64,000 nucleotides of DNA from CAZQHK01 sp964593455 (GTDB lineage: Bacteria; Muiribacteriota; CAYSPT01): NCBI GenBank assembly GCA_964593455.1, contig CAZQHK010000028.1:1-64000 (forward strand), in the 5' to 3' direction. Shown here in pieces: positions 6,784 through 14,806 of this stretch. Numbering within the stretch: position 1 is the first letter of the stretch; every line of letters begins with the position of its first letter. Made by a program: the position numbers and the translations under genes. A model generated the notes under the pieces. It had not been told where the DNA came from. It worked only from the letters and a program-made list of their open reading frames with translations, and made no database searches.

Positions 6784-8569
6784 ACCAACCCGGGTCACCG
6801 GCGATAGTAACCGGCCGGCCGGCGGGAAAACAGGTCGAAAGCGGTTCAGGATAATTGTCCTGCTACTGGTCAATGTCTGTCTCCTGACCGTACTTGAATT
6901 ATCATTAAGAGCATATGGTTTCGCTCCGCCGGACAAGCGGCCCGATCCCTTCTGGGGATTCTATGGAAGATATTCCGTCTACGGTGTTGAGAATCTCGGA
7001 TCCCTGGGAACGTTTGCCCGGACAAATCACAATAAACTGGGCAAGTTTCACCTGGAGTATTTCCCGGTTCACAAACCTCCGAATTCTGTCAGGGTATTTT
7101 GTTTAGGAGGATCGGCTGTCCACGGTGGTGAATTCCGGGAAACGTTTGCCCAGGTTCTGAAGCTCATGTTCGCGCGAGACAATGAAGTCGGAAATATCGA
7201 GGTAATCAATGGGGGGGGCATGGGATATGGAACTACTCGAATTCTTCGATTAGTACAGGAAATTATCAGTTATCAGCCCAACATTATTGTGGTTGTCACC
7301 GGGCACAATGAATTTTTAGCACAACGATTCAACAGAAACCTTCTCCGGCAGAATCCTGTCATTCTGAAGGCGCGGCTTCTTCTCGACAATTTCCGAATAA
7401 CTCATTTGATAAAAAAGATTCTCGGTCGTTCCGGCTCGATTGATTTTCAACCTGAAGATTCCGAGCTTCCCGGGGGGCTGGTAAAAAAAGGTGAAAAGGA
7501 CTCTATCCTGAAGTTAATGGAAGATAACCTTCGTGCTATCGCTGCTTTGTGTGAGAAAAACGGGATCAAGCTTATACTGGGAGCTCCGGCGGCCAATTTA
7601 AAATTCGAACCGTTGAGTCTCTATGGGGCCGCGGCCAGAAAATATTTTATGGCTAAAGATTTGCTTTCCCAGGGGAGGGCGGATGAGGCGTATGAAGCAT
7701 TTTGGCAGGCTCTGGACAACGAAGACATTCCCAACCGGGTCTCTCGTGACCAGCTCAAAGTCCTGGCCAGAGTCGCCCGGGAATCAAAGGCGGAGTTTGT
7801 CGATTTGCAAAAGGCCGTGAGAACCATTGCTGAAGATGGAGTACCGGGAAATTCATTGTTTATCGATATGGTGCATGCCAATTTTGAAGGGAATATTCCC
7901 ATCGCTCTTGAGCTTAAGCGTAAAATCAAGAATTTATCCAACCTGAAAGCAGCTCCGGAAAAGAGTTTTTCATTATCTGAAATAACCGTCAAAAAACAGG
8001 AAGAGCTGCAGGCGCTTTTGAAGACAAAAGACACTTCGGTGGCCCTGGCTGCCGCGGTGGCGCTGTCAAAGATCAAGGGGGATTCTAATCTCAAGGCTTT
8101 ACGTGAATATTTTGAAGCTGAAAACTCGCTGACGGTGAAAAAGTTGTTCCTGGAGAACGTAACCGAGGCGGAACCTTATTTTGTGCCGTTTCTTCTCGAT
8201 TTTCTGGAGAACAATTATCATTTCGGGTTTGAGGCCTACCAGGCGTTACTGGCCATCACTGGTCAGGCCTTTTCATGCCGGTCGTTCAAGTTCAAAGAAA
8301 CAGCTGTAGCGGTAAAGAATTGGCGGGAATGGTGGCAGGAAGAGTACTCGGCCCAAAGCCGGTATGGACTTATAAAGAAAAATAAGCAGTTTTCACAGAT
8401 AGTAAGGAGACTTCTCAGCGACGATTTAAACATTCGAGTAGCTTCGATTTCACTATTGAAGAGTGTGTCCGGCCAGACACTTGGTTATAATCCCCTGGCT
8501 CTGCGACGCGCGAGAAGCGAGACCGCCAGACAATGGCAGGAACAATGGAAGTCCCTGGTTCCTCAATAA
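6764..8569 (+). CDS. Membrane-anchored SGNH hydrolase with C-terminal HEAT-like repeats (paralogue B)
   Basis: This 601-residue paralogue of the divergent neighbour has a cytoplasmic basic start (residues 1-28), a membrane segment (about 29-50), and an SGNH domain with CLGGSAVHGG (Ser117), TGHNEF and DMVHANFEGN (Asp/His pair). A helical TPR-like stretch precedes two C-terminal HEAT-like units with ALLAITGQAF, NWREWW and a final SLLKSVSGQTLGYNP unit. Members of the family act as esterases or O-acyltransferases at the cell surface. I start at the ATG at 6764, which sits 7 bases after a TATACT. A GTG at 6761 is directly before it. The gene ends about 150 bp before the tRNA. No partner gene follows, so the divergent pair may be a self-contained unit. 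Confidence 0.85.
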   Translation: MSPEDSKPTRVTGDSNRPAGGKTGRKRFRIIVLLLVNVCLLTVLELSLRAYGFAPPDKRPDPFWGFYGRYSVYGVENLGSLGTFARTNHNKLGKFHLEYFPVHKPPNSVRVFCLGGSAVHGGEFRETFAQVLKLMFARDNEVGNIEVINGGGMGYGTTRILRLVQEIISYQPNIIVVVTGHNEFLAQRFNRNLLRQNPVILKARLLLDNFRITHLIKKILGRSGSIDFQPEDSELPGGLVKKGEKDSILKLMEDNLRAIAALCEKNGIKLILGAPAANLKFEPLSLYGAAARKYFMAKDLLSQGRADEAYEAFWQALDNEDIPNRVSRDQLKVLARVARESKAEFVDLQKAVRTIAEDGVPGNSLFIDMVHANFEGNIPIALELKRKIKNLSNLKAAPEKSFSLSEITVKKQEELQALLKTKDTSVALAAAVALSKIKGDSNLKALREYFEAENSLTVKKLFLENVTEAEPYFVPFLLDFLENNYHFGFEAYQALLAITGQAFSCRSFKFKETAVAVKNWREWWQEEYSAQSRYGLIKKNKQFSQIVRRLLSDDLNIRVASISLLKSVSGQTLGYNPLALRRARSETARQWQEQWKSLVPQ

Positions 8570-8640
8570 TGGGGTCAGGCTTAACATTTAAACATTTGCC
8601 AATGTGCCTATGCCTATGCACACGATAACACAGTCAAGGT
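8567..8640 (+). mobile_element. Possible remnant of a REP/Y1-transposase-associated repeat
   Basis: Directly after the SGNH stop codon the sequence reads TGGGGTCAGGCTTAACATTT, then a second AACATTT. This resembles the short end sequence I know from elements of the REP-associated tyrosine (Y1) transposases in many environmental genomes. GTGC-CTATGCCTAT-GCAC nearby is a small inverted repeat. No transposase ORF is present, so at most a fragment remains. The identification is from memory of the motif and is weak. Confidence 0.3.
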
Positions 8641-8720
8641 GTAGTCAAATGGGCTTTTGCGGTAGAAGTTGTCAGAGGGTTAAACCGTGAAAAAGCTGAT
8701 GGTTCCAGGGACAAAAAAAG

Positions 8721-8793
8721 TGGAGCTGAAGGGATTCGAACCCTCGACCTCCTGAATGCCATTCAGGCGCGCTCCCAACTGCGCCACAGCCCC
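8721..8793 (-). tRNA. tRNA-Ala (anticodon GGC)
   Basis: Read on the minus strand, the 73-nt sequence folds as a full cloverleaf. The acceptor stem is GGGGCTG with CAGCTCC and discriminator A. The anticodon stem is CCTGA/TCAGG with loop ATGGCAT, so the anticodon is GGC. The T arm contains GGTTCGAATCCC. CCA is not encoded. A run of T residues follows the 3' end (complement of 8712-8719). Confidence 0.97.
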
Positions 8794-8827
8794 ACGAAAC
8801 GGCCTTTTTACGGCCGTGCGAAAACGA

Positions 8828-8856
8828 AGTTTATCATGTTATATAGGTAATGTCAA
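8828..8856 (-). promoter_or_regulatory. Promoter of the tRNA-Ala gene
   Basis: On the minus strand a perfect TTGACA (complement of 8851-8856) is followed after 17 bp by TAAACT (complement of 8828-8833). The predicted start near 8821 gives a 28-nt leader before the tRNA. The -35 box lies inside the last codons of the truncated yccF gene. Confidence 0.75.
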
Positions 8857-8982
8857 GCACGCTACGGGTTTCTGAATGCCGACTATGGTGATAGCCATGA
8901 GCAAGACGGCCAGGAGCCATTCGATGGCCAACAGAATTCCGCCGCCCAGGACGAACCACAGAATATTACCCAATAAAGCCAT
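8839..8982 (-). CDS. Truncated YccF-family inner-membrane protein
   Basis: A 47-residue ORF begins MALLGNILWFVLGGGILLAI and continues with EWLLAVLLMAITIVGI. This matches the first half of the YccF family, which normally has 120-150 residues in two related halves, with Pro-Phe-Gly following the IxGI motif. Here the match ends at GI and eleven unrelated residues precede the stop. The start has GGGAG and GGTG upstream, and a TTGACA-N17-TACACT promoter lies at 9007-9035, so it is probably transcribed. The break falls just upstream of the tRNA promoter on the same strand, which suggests loss of the 3' half by an event at this tRNA locus. It may be a pseudogene or a functional one-unit protein. Confidence 0.65.
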   Translation of the reverse strand: MALLGNILWFVLGGGILLAIEWLLAVLLMAITIVGIQKPVACLTLPI

Positions 8983-9006
8983 CTTGTTCACCACTCCCGA
9001 TTGCCG

Positions 9007-9035
9007 AGTGTATGTCCCGGACGTCTAGATGTCAA
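9007..9035 (-). promoter_or_regulatory. Promoter of the truncated yccF gene
   Basis: On the minus strand TTGACA (complement of 9030-9035), 17 bp and TACACT (complement of 9007-9012) give a predicted start near 9000, about 18 nt before the ATG. Confidence 0.65.
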
Positions 9036-9124
9036 GAGGTTTCACGATTATCCCTTCTGGTGTATGGGATCGAGAATGAGTAAGTATTGGTAGTGGTGTT
9101 TGGGGAGTAATATTTTGAACAGTC

Positions 9125-9154
9125 TTGTGGTATTTTGACGTTTAAGGTTATAAT
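9125..9154 (+). promoter_or_regulatory. Candidate promoter of the outer-membrane barrel gene
   Basis: TTGTGG (9125-9130), 18 bp, then a perfect TATAAT (9149-9154). The predicted start near 9161 is about 62 nt before the ATG at 9223. Confidence 0.5.
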
Positions 9155-9222
9155 AAGTGCCGCATGTCAGAAGTATGTCCGTATGGTTGTCATTATTATG
9201 GAAAAATGAAGGAGGAGACAGG

Positions 9223-10380
9223 ATGAACAGGACGAAACTCATAATTTTTGCACTGGTGATGCTCTTTTATGCCGGCAGCGCGTTCTCCCAGGTGGCTATT
9301 CTTCTTGATGATGAGGAGATTCCCCTGGATATTCTTTTCAAGAACGATGAAGATATTCTTTTCATTCCTCTGAAGACGCTCTGCAACCGGCTGAGCGCCA
9401 CCTACAAATATAATCCCGAGACCAAGATTATTCTTTTGGCCAAAGATCGTGATACCATCAAGCTGCAGATCGACAACACCCTGGTTATCGTCAACGATGA
9501 GTGGAAATATCTTAAATCCCCGGTACAGCGCGTGGGAGAAGAGATCATCGTGCCCTTCGAGGCGGTGGCCGGGTTCCTGGGGTCGGCGGTTTCGTTCCGG
9601 ACCGGTGTCCCTGAACCTCCGGCTCCAGCCGATGCGCCGGCGGAACACGCTCCCATGCATGACCATGCTTCAATGTCCGAGCCCGTTCAAGCGCAGCCTC
9701 CGAAGGCCGAACCGCCGGCACGCGCTGAAGTCTACGCTCCCGATAGACCTGCTCCGGAATTTTTCGCTCCTTCCGAAAAATCAATTTTCGGGGACATTAC
9801 TTATACACCCGAGGAAGAAGTCTCACTTTATTCCATCAAGAACCGTTTCTCGTTGAGTTTCTTCGCTAATTACTACCGTCCTGACGGCTGGAATGTCGGC
9901 GGCAAGCGGTTGGAGAGAAAGTTTGGAATCGGCGGTGGTCTAAGGTACGGGCTGGGGTCGCACTGGGCGTTGGATGCCAGCATCGGCCACTGGTCGAATA
10001 CCGAGGACGATACATATTTCAGCCGCCCCGTGGCCGGGAGCAACCGTTTGGAACTGATTCCGCTTAACATTAACATCATCTGCTACTTCATGAAAGAATC
10101 ACGGTTGAAACCGTTTCTGGGTCTTGGCTTAACGCATTTCCGGGTAGAACACAAGTACTGGAACTCCAACGGCGAGAGGCTCGAGAGCAAGGACGCGACA
10201 ACGGGCTTCAACGTGATTGGCGGGATTGAGTATTTCTTCACCCCGAATTTTACCATGTACAACTTTCTCAAGTATATCCACGCCGACCTGAGTCTCTCCT
10301 ACACAACACCGTTTGCTTATGACTTTAATGTCAAGCTCAATGATTTCTTCTTCGGGACCGGTTTCGCGTTCTGGTTCTGA
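9223..10380 (+). CDS. Exported protein: copper-amine-oxidase-N-like domain plus outer-membrane beta-barrel
   Basis: The 385-residue protein has a signal peptide (residues 1-23, ending AFSQ). Residues about 24-125 resemble the copper amine oxidase N-terminal-like fold found in many exported proteins (ILLDDEEIPLD, IFIPLK-like and IIVPFEAVAGFLG strands). A Pro/Ala-rich linker follows (about 127-190) with a short His/Met cluster (MHDHASM). The C-terminal half is an OmpA/OmpW-size beta-barrel with alternating hydrophobic strands, ending in a C-terminal Phe (GFAFWF) as expected for Bam-dependent insertion. The start has AAGGAGG upstream. A role as an envelope anchor or peptidoglycan-linked porin is likely. 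The exact function is not known. Confidence 0.75.
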   Translation: MNRTKLIIFALVMLFYAGSAFSQVAILLDDEEIPLDILFKNDEDILFIPLKTLCNRLSATYKYNPETKIILLAKDRDTIKLQIDNTLVIVNDEWKYLKSPVQRVGEEIIVPFEAVAGFLGSAVSFRTGVPEPPAPADAPAEHAPMHDHASMSEPVQAQPPKAEPPARAEVYAPDRPAPEFFAPSEKSIFGDITYTPEEEVSLYSIKNRFSLSFFANYYRPDGWNVGGKRLERKFGIGGGLRYGLGSHWALDASIGHWSNTEDDTYFSRPVAGSNRLELIPLNINIICYFMKESRLKPFLGLGLTHFRVEHKYWNSNGERLESKDATTGFNVIGGIEYFFTPNFTMYNFLKYIHADLSLSYTTPFAYDFNVKLNDFFFGTGFAFWF

Positions 10381-10448
10381 CCCGAAAGGTGAGCTTTGGT
10401 CTGATAAACCGTGACGGATTGGGTCAAAATTAAGCAAGTCGGGCAGAT

Positions 10449-10488
10449 AACCCGAAAAAGATAATGACAACGTATACAATTTCGGGTT
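10449..10488. repeat. Perfect 9-bp inverted repeat upstream of the HEAT-repeat gene
   Basis: AACCCGAAA (10449-10457) and TTTCGGGTT (10480-10488) flank 22 bases that include a TATACAAT. The repeat sits 15 bp before the TTG start at 10504. The arms match those of the inverted repeat at 1924-1963, which suggests a shared operator or RNA element. Confidence 0.55.
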
Positions 10489-10503
10489 GAAGGCGGATCT
10501 TCT

Positions 10504-12615
10504 TTGAGTGTCTGGATATTTTACGTCTCAATAATATTTATCCTTTTAGTGATTGAAGTCTTCTTGCTGTTGTCCAAGTCGAGCCGTGTGTTGAAGAAAA
10601 AAATCCCGGAGATGGAACCGGCGCCCGAGATCCTTCAAGACCTGGAACAANNNNNNNNNNNNNNNNNNNNNNNNNNNNNNNNNNNNNNNNNNNNNNNNNN
10701 NNNNNNNNNNNNNNNNNNNNNNNNNNNNNNNNNNNNNNNNNNNNNNNNNNTACAGGACGTAGACCAACCGGAAGATGAGCTGGTCACGGACTTCGGGGAC
10801 CTGGAAGCTGAGTTGAACGCCGGACAGGACGACATCCCCGATATGGATTTCGACCAACTGCAGGCTGAGTTGTCATCGCTCAATACGAAAGCTGAACCCG
10901 GCGAAACAGAACTTCTTTCCGAACCGGAGATGGATGAGCCTCTCAAATCGGCAGAGGTCGACGTAGACCAGGCGGAACTTGAGGCAGAACCGGATGTTAA
11001 CGTGGAAACGGATATTCTGGAGAGACTCTCCAATCCCGATTCCATGACCAGGCTTTCGGCCGCCCAGACAGCGTCTCATTTCACCAATCAACCGGAGATA
11101 ATCGAAGCCCTTATCCGATGTCTGGAAGATGATTCGAAGAAGGTCAGAGAAGCAGCGGCGGCTGCGCTGGAGTACTCCGATGATCTACGGGTGATAGATC
11201 CGCTGATCAAATATCTAGGGCAGATCGATAACGATCTTCTCGAACAGTCGCAGCAGATTCTCGACATGAGGACCTCATCAGTGGGTAAACGGCTGTTGCG
11301 CCACGCCGAAGATGACGACTTTAAACGGTGGCCGGTGGCGACCTGGGACGAGGACCTTGATATCACGCCGCTGACCCGGTTGCTCCAGGATCGGAATGTT
11401 GATTTCAGGGGTCGGGCGGAGGACCTCGAGTCCCTGGAAGCTGAAGATGTAGCCGCGGAGCTCAAGAACATCATGACCCAGGAGTCTGTCTCGGAGAATG
11501 TCAGGAGTCTGGCTATCTATGCGCTGGGCCGTATGCACGACACCTCGGCCACAGAAGAACTCTGTTCAATAATGAATGAAACCTCAGCTTCACTTCGCTA
11601 CACCTCGGCCCTGGCCCTGGCGGAGCTTGGAGACGCAAAGTCCCTCGAGGTTCTTTTGCAGCACCTCAAAGATGAAAATAGGTTTGTCCGGTCAGCGGTG
11701 GCGTATGCACTCGGACGTCTGGGTGATGCCGAGGTGGTGCTGCCTCTGGTGGAATCTCTTAACGATCCGGAGGAAGGTGTCCGGCACACATTGTGGAAGT
11801 CTTTACAGGAGATCAAGGACCATGATCCGGATACGGTACGGGAAGCCTTGAAATCAGCTCTGGAGGGACCGGATGCCGAGCTGAGAAAATACGCCGCCGA
11901 GGCAGTGGGTAAACTGAACGAGAAAAACCTTGCTCCCATGCTGCGGTCGTTGCTGGAATCCGAAAATGAAGAAGAAGTCGAATCCATAATGGCGATCGCC
12001 AGCGCCCTGGTGGAACTGGAAGACCTGGAAGCTATCGCCCCGCTGGTGGTTGCGTCCAAGAGACTGGATGAAGAGTTCAAGTCCGTTATTCATCACATGA
12101 AAACAAGCCCGCACGGTGTCAGGCGTCCGGCCGACCCGGTTGGCATAATCAAGAAGAATCTGGCCGAAAAACATGTCACTCCCGATTTGCTGTCATCCGT
12201 CGATATGACCGCCGGTTATTACGTGACGGCGTCAGCGCAGGATTTGAGTTACGTCCGGGAAGCGTTAAAGAACAACAGCATGTATGTCAGGGGTTGTGCC
12301 GTTTACCAGTTGGAGGAAGCTGCGGGTCCCGAGGCTGTGGAGCTTCTCATAGCCGCGTTGAACGACCGGAGTTCTTACGTGTGCGGTGCGGCCGCCGAGG
12401 TAATTGGCCTGCGAGGCGAGAGCCGGGGTTTGAGTCAACTGGTCAGTCTGGCCAAAGAAGCCAGTGTCAAGGATGTCCGCCTGAAGGCCATCAAGGCCCT
12501 CGGACGAATCAAGGGACAGAATTCCGAGGTCGAACTGAAAAGAATGTTGCAGGAAAAGGATCTCGACATCGTGCGATATGCTCGGATGGCCTTGAAAAAC
12601 CTCAGTTTGTCTTGA
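10504..12615 (+). CDS. Membrane-anchored HEAT-repeat (PBS-lyase type) scaffold protein, with assembly gap
   Basis: A single N-terminal membrane segment (residues 3-22) is followed by an acidic, low-complexity linker that contains the 100-N gap (10651-10750). From about residue 175 to the end there are many HEAT/PBS-lyase-like helical repeats, for example TRLSAAQTASHF, RYTSALALAELGDAKS, RFVRSAVAYALGRLGDAE, KYAAEAVGKL and VRLKAIKALGRIKG. These repeats usually form protein-binding solenoids; no catalytic residues are seen. The start is TTG at 10504 with AAGGCGG upstream. The acidic repeat phrases LQDLEQ before the gap and QDVDQ after it suggest the gap is caused by repeats. The true length is therefore uncertain. 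Its 3' end overlaps the convergent gene by 14 bp. Confidence 0.85.
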   Translation: MSVWIFYVSIIFILLVIEVFLLLSKSSRVLKKKIPEMEPAPEILQDLEQXXXXXXXXXXXXXXXXXXXXXXXXXXXXXXXXXXQDVDQPEDELVTDFGDLEAELNAGQDDIPDMDFDQLQAELSSLNTKAEPGETELLSEPEMDEPLKSAEVDVDQAELEAEPDVNVETDILERLSNPDSMTRLSAAQTASHFTNQPEIIEALIRCLEDDSKKVREAAAAALEYSDDLRVIDPLIKYLGQIDNDLLEQSQQILDMRTSSVGKRLLRHAEDDDFKRWPVATWDEDLDITPLTRLLQDRNVDFRGRAEDLESLEAEDVAAELKNIMTQESVSENVRSLAIYALGRMHDTSATEELCSIMNETSASLRYTSALALAELGDAKSLEVLLQHLKDENRFVRSAVAYALGRLGDAEVVLPLVESLNDPEEGVRHTLWKSLQEIKDHDPDTVREALKSALEGPDAELRKYAAEAVGKLNEKNLAPMLRSLLESENEEEVESIMAIASALVELEDLEAIAPLVVASKRLDEEFKSVIHHMKTSPHGVRRPADPVGIIKKNLAEKHVTPDLLSSVDMTAGYYVTASAQDLSYVREALKNNSMYVRGCAVYQLEEAAGPEAVELLIAALNDRSSYVCGAAAEVIGLRGESRGLSQLVSLAKEASVKDVRLKAIKALGRIKGQNSEVELKRMLQEKDLDIVRYARMALKNLSLS
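10651..10750. other. Assembly gap of 100 N inside the HEAT-repeat gene
   Basis: Exactly 100 undefined bases interrupt the acidic linker. The same reading frame is used on both sides when the Ns are counted as 100, but the true gap length is unknown. The flanks do not share a long identical end, unlike the gap at 22314. Confidence 0.98.
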
Positions 12616-13054
12616 GCGTTTCGATCTTTTCTCTGAGTTGCCGCCGGTGTGCCGGGAACGCCTGGTAAGGAAGCGGCGGATAGGCCTGCTCGAGTTCCTG
12701 ATATGATTTCACCGCTAATCGCCGGTTGTTCTGCTGTTCAAACAGCGCTCCCAGTTCCTGAAGCTTGTCCTGGGTTTTCCGTACCCAGGGACTGAAGGGA
12801 GCGTAGTGCATACTGATGACTTCCGCGTAGGTCTCGATAGCCAGTTCCAGCCGAGCTTCTTTTTTTCCAAGGTTGGCCTGGCCAGTCAACTGTTCGGCTT
12901 CCACGAGCAGCTTATCAGCTTCAGTGTACTTCTCGCTAGCCCGTGTGTAGAGTTCTATCCAGGTCATCAAAAACATCACCAGCACGATTCCGATCACCCA
13001 AAGTGCTTTGATACCGACACGTTTCCAGGTAAGAGGCGATTCATTTTTACCCAT
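12602..13054 (-). CDS. Single-pass membrane protein with TPR-like helical domain
   Basis: This 150-residue protein has one membrane segment (about residues 12-32) and a charged helical domain with TPR-like pairs (RLELAIETYAEVISMHY, RRLAVKSYQELEQAYP). It is the third gene of a minus-strand operon with the genes at 13256-13720 and 13080-13259, 25 bp after the latter. It overlaps the 3' end of the HEAT gene by 14 bp in opposite orientation. I do not recognise a named family. A scaffold role at the inner membrane is plausible. Confidence 0.7.
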   Translation of the reverse strand: MGKNESPLTWKRVGIKALWVIGIVLVMFLMTWIELYTRASEKYTEADKLLVEAEQLTGQANLGKKEARLELAIETYAEVISMHYAPFSPWVRKTQDKLQELGALFEQQNNRRLAVKSYQELEQAYPPLPYQAFPAHRRQLREKIETLKTN

Positions 13055-13079
13055 TGCTTTTGTCTCCTTCGTGTCACCG

Positions 13080-13259
13080 TCAGCTGATGAAGTAGACCAG
13101 CACCGAACAAACCACGGTGGCTGCGGTAAAGTAGCTGATATAGATCAGGCTTTTCTTGATGATGAAGCGCCAATCATCCGAAACAGTGGCAGTAACCACC
13201 AATGTACTTACCAGGATGGTGAATAGGAAAAGAAGCACGTGTACCGTAAATACTTTCAC
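13080..13259 (-). CDS. Small two-helix membrane protein
   Basis: The 59-residue ORF starts with GTG, which overlaps the stop of the upstream gene in GTGA, so translation is coupled. Two hydrophobic segments (about residues 5-25 and 37-57) are separated by a short charged loop, SDDWRFIIKK. It sits between two other membrane-protein genes of the same operon, which supports it as a real gene despite its size. No family is recognised. Confidence 0.65.
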   Translation of the reverse strand: MKVFTVHVLLFLFTILVSTLVVTATVSDDWRFIIKKSLIYISYFTAATVVCSVLVYFIS

Positions 13260-13720
13260 GATTTTCCCCGTTCCCCGGCTTTTTTGTTGGTTTTTGAAGA
13301 GAAAGCCTGAACTTTTGCGCGGTCATATGCGTTGAAAATCACAAGAATGTTAAGGAGGCAGGCGATGTCAATCCAGGTTTTTCCCAACTCCGCAAAAGGG
13401 GCCGCGGTCCGTGCTGTTTCCCCAAAAAATTTCCAGGTGGCCAAAAATGGCAGCCCATTGAAAAAATGGCTTATAAGGCTCAGGTATCCGATAGCGCCGG
13501 CGTCTTTCACCCGCGGCAGCAAGTCGCCGCCGAGATAACAACCGAGAAAAAACAAGGTGTTGATGGCTAGAAAAAAGAGGAGGCCGTGTGACCATTTGCG
13601 CAAGTAAAAATGTCCCATACCGGGAACTATCCAGGCCAGAACGCAGGCTGCCGGCACTTGTTTGGCTCCGTCTGAGCGGATGGGATATTTATTATCAGCG
13701 CGGTTTCGCTTTACAGACAC
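13256..13720 (-). CDS. Small polytopic membrane protein, TM2/DUF6677-like
   Basis: This 154-residue protein contains the phrase CVLAWIVPGMGHFYLRKWSH, a Pro-Gly-x-Gly-His-x-Tyr turn between membrane helices typical of TM2-like and DUF6677-like proteins. Three or four membrane segments are visible. I chose the GTG at 13720 because a full AGGAGG lies 9 bases upstream. An ATG at 13753 would lack a ribosome site. It is the first gene of a three-gene operon of small membrane proteins. The function is unknown; the DUF6677 name is from memory of the motif. Confidence 0.7.
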   Translation of the reverse strand: MSVKRNRADNKYPIRSDGAKQVPAACVLAWIVPGMGHFYLRKWSHGLLFFLAINTLFFLGCYLGGDLLPRVKDAGAIGYLSLISHFFNGLPFLATWKFFGETARTAAPFAELGKTWIDIACLLNILVIFNAYDRAKVQAFSSKTNKKAGERGKS

Positions 13721-13811
13721 TGGGCCAGACCTCCTTAGTCGGCTATGTAGCATACCATAAAACGTTTTTATCTTCTAGTCTGGCTGGTTGTTAACCATTG
13801 AAAAAGGATAC

Positions 13812-13841
13812 TTTACAAGAATTCGTAGCTCGTGTTAGAAT
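13812..13841 (+). promoter_or_regulatory. Promoter of the three-gene operon at 13882
   Basis: TTTACA (13812-13817), 18 bp and TAGAAT (13836-13841) each match consensus at five of six bases. The predicted start near 13848 gives a 34-nt leader with a GGAGG. Confidence 0.65.
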
Positions 13842-13881
13842 GCGCTGATTAGTCTGACCGAACAGGTAGGAGGTAAATGCT

Positions 13882-14790
13882 TTGAATAAAGAGGCTCGAT
13901 ACGTTCTTTTTGCGTCGATGGCAGTGTTAGTGCTGATAGTATCCCAGGTTGTATTCGCTCAAGCGCCGATTCGTTTACAATTCAACCTCAAGACAGGTGA
14001 CGTTTGCAGCTATGCGTTGACCAATATAGGTAGCAGTACGGTGGTGATAGAAGGGGATACAGAAGCAAAAAAAGAAGCTGAAATGAACATGGACCTGCTG
14101 TTTCGGTGGAAAGTGGTCAAGGAAAACGCGGACGGCACGCTGGATGTTTCCATAACCATGTTGGAAGGGGGCGGGTTGGTCAACGACGAACCGGAGGAAA
14201 TGGGGAATATTGGTAAAACCGTCATTATGAAACTGGCCCGATCAGGTAAGATTGTGGACCTGGGACCGGAGCAGATGACGGCCGATATCACCAAATTCCA
14301 ACTTGAATTTCCCGATAAACCATTGGCTATCGGTGATTCATGGACTGTTTCCGCGCCCTTGAGCAAATCGTATCCAGTGCCGCTCGTGGGCACGTTTACG
14401 TTTACCGGATTTGAGCGAATTGATGGATATGACTGTGCGGTTATCGAGAAGAAAATAAAATGCCGGCGTTTGGAACAGTTGGATGATATGATTATGGAAG
14501 TAGATTTACAAGGAAAAACCTACTTCGCCTATCGGGAAGGGAAGATGATACGGAGTGAACTAACCAGCAGCATGTTACTGGTAATGCCGGTGGACGCCGA
14601 CCTTTTTTCACAGGAGTCTGTTGGTTCCGATAAGAAATATGAGAGTGCGTCCAAGGTCACGCCCGATGGCGCCGTGTCCGGTAAAAGTGAAGAGCCCTTG
14701 AAAATAACCGGCAGTGCAGCAAAGATGCAAATGAAGTTGCAGCTTACCACGACGTTGAAGCTCGTGAAGGAAGATACCAAGAAGGATTAG
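13882..14790 (+). CDS. Exported protein of unknown function (DUF6263-like)
   Basis: The 302-residue protein has a signal peptide (residues about 1-27, cleavage after VVFA) and a soluble all-beta domain. Phrases such as FNLKTGDVCSYALTN, KIVDLGPEQM, KPLAIGDSWTV and a later TYFAYREGKMIRSE are typical of periplasmic proteins of the DUF6263 kind, which show a repeated beta pattern and no catalytic motif. Translation starts at TTG with TAGGAGG upstream; the nearby ATG at 13877 hits a stop at once. It is the first gene of an operon with the PC4-like protein (16 bp gap) and another exported protein. Confidence 0.65.
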   Translation: MNKEARYVLFASMAVLVLIVSQVVFAQAPIRLQFNLKTGDVCSYALTNIGSSTVVIEGDTEAKKEAEMNMDLLFRWKVVKENADGTLDVSITMLEGGGLVNDEPEEMGNIGKTVIMKLARSGKIVDLGPEQMTADITKFQLEFPDKPLAIGDSWTVSAPLSKSYPVPLVGTFTFTGFERIDGYDCAVIEKKIKCRRLEQLDDMIMEVDLQGKTYFAYREGKMIRSELTSSMLLVMPVDADLFSQESVGSDKKYESASKVTPDGAVSGKSEEPLKITGSAAKMQMKLQLTTTLKLVKEDTKKD

Positions 14791-14806
14791 GGAGGAGTTT
14801 GAGCAC

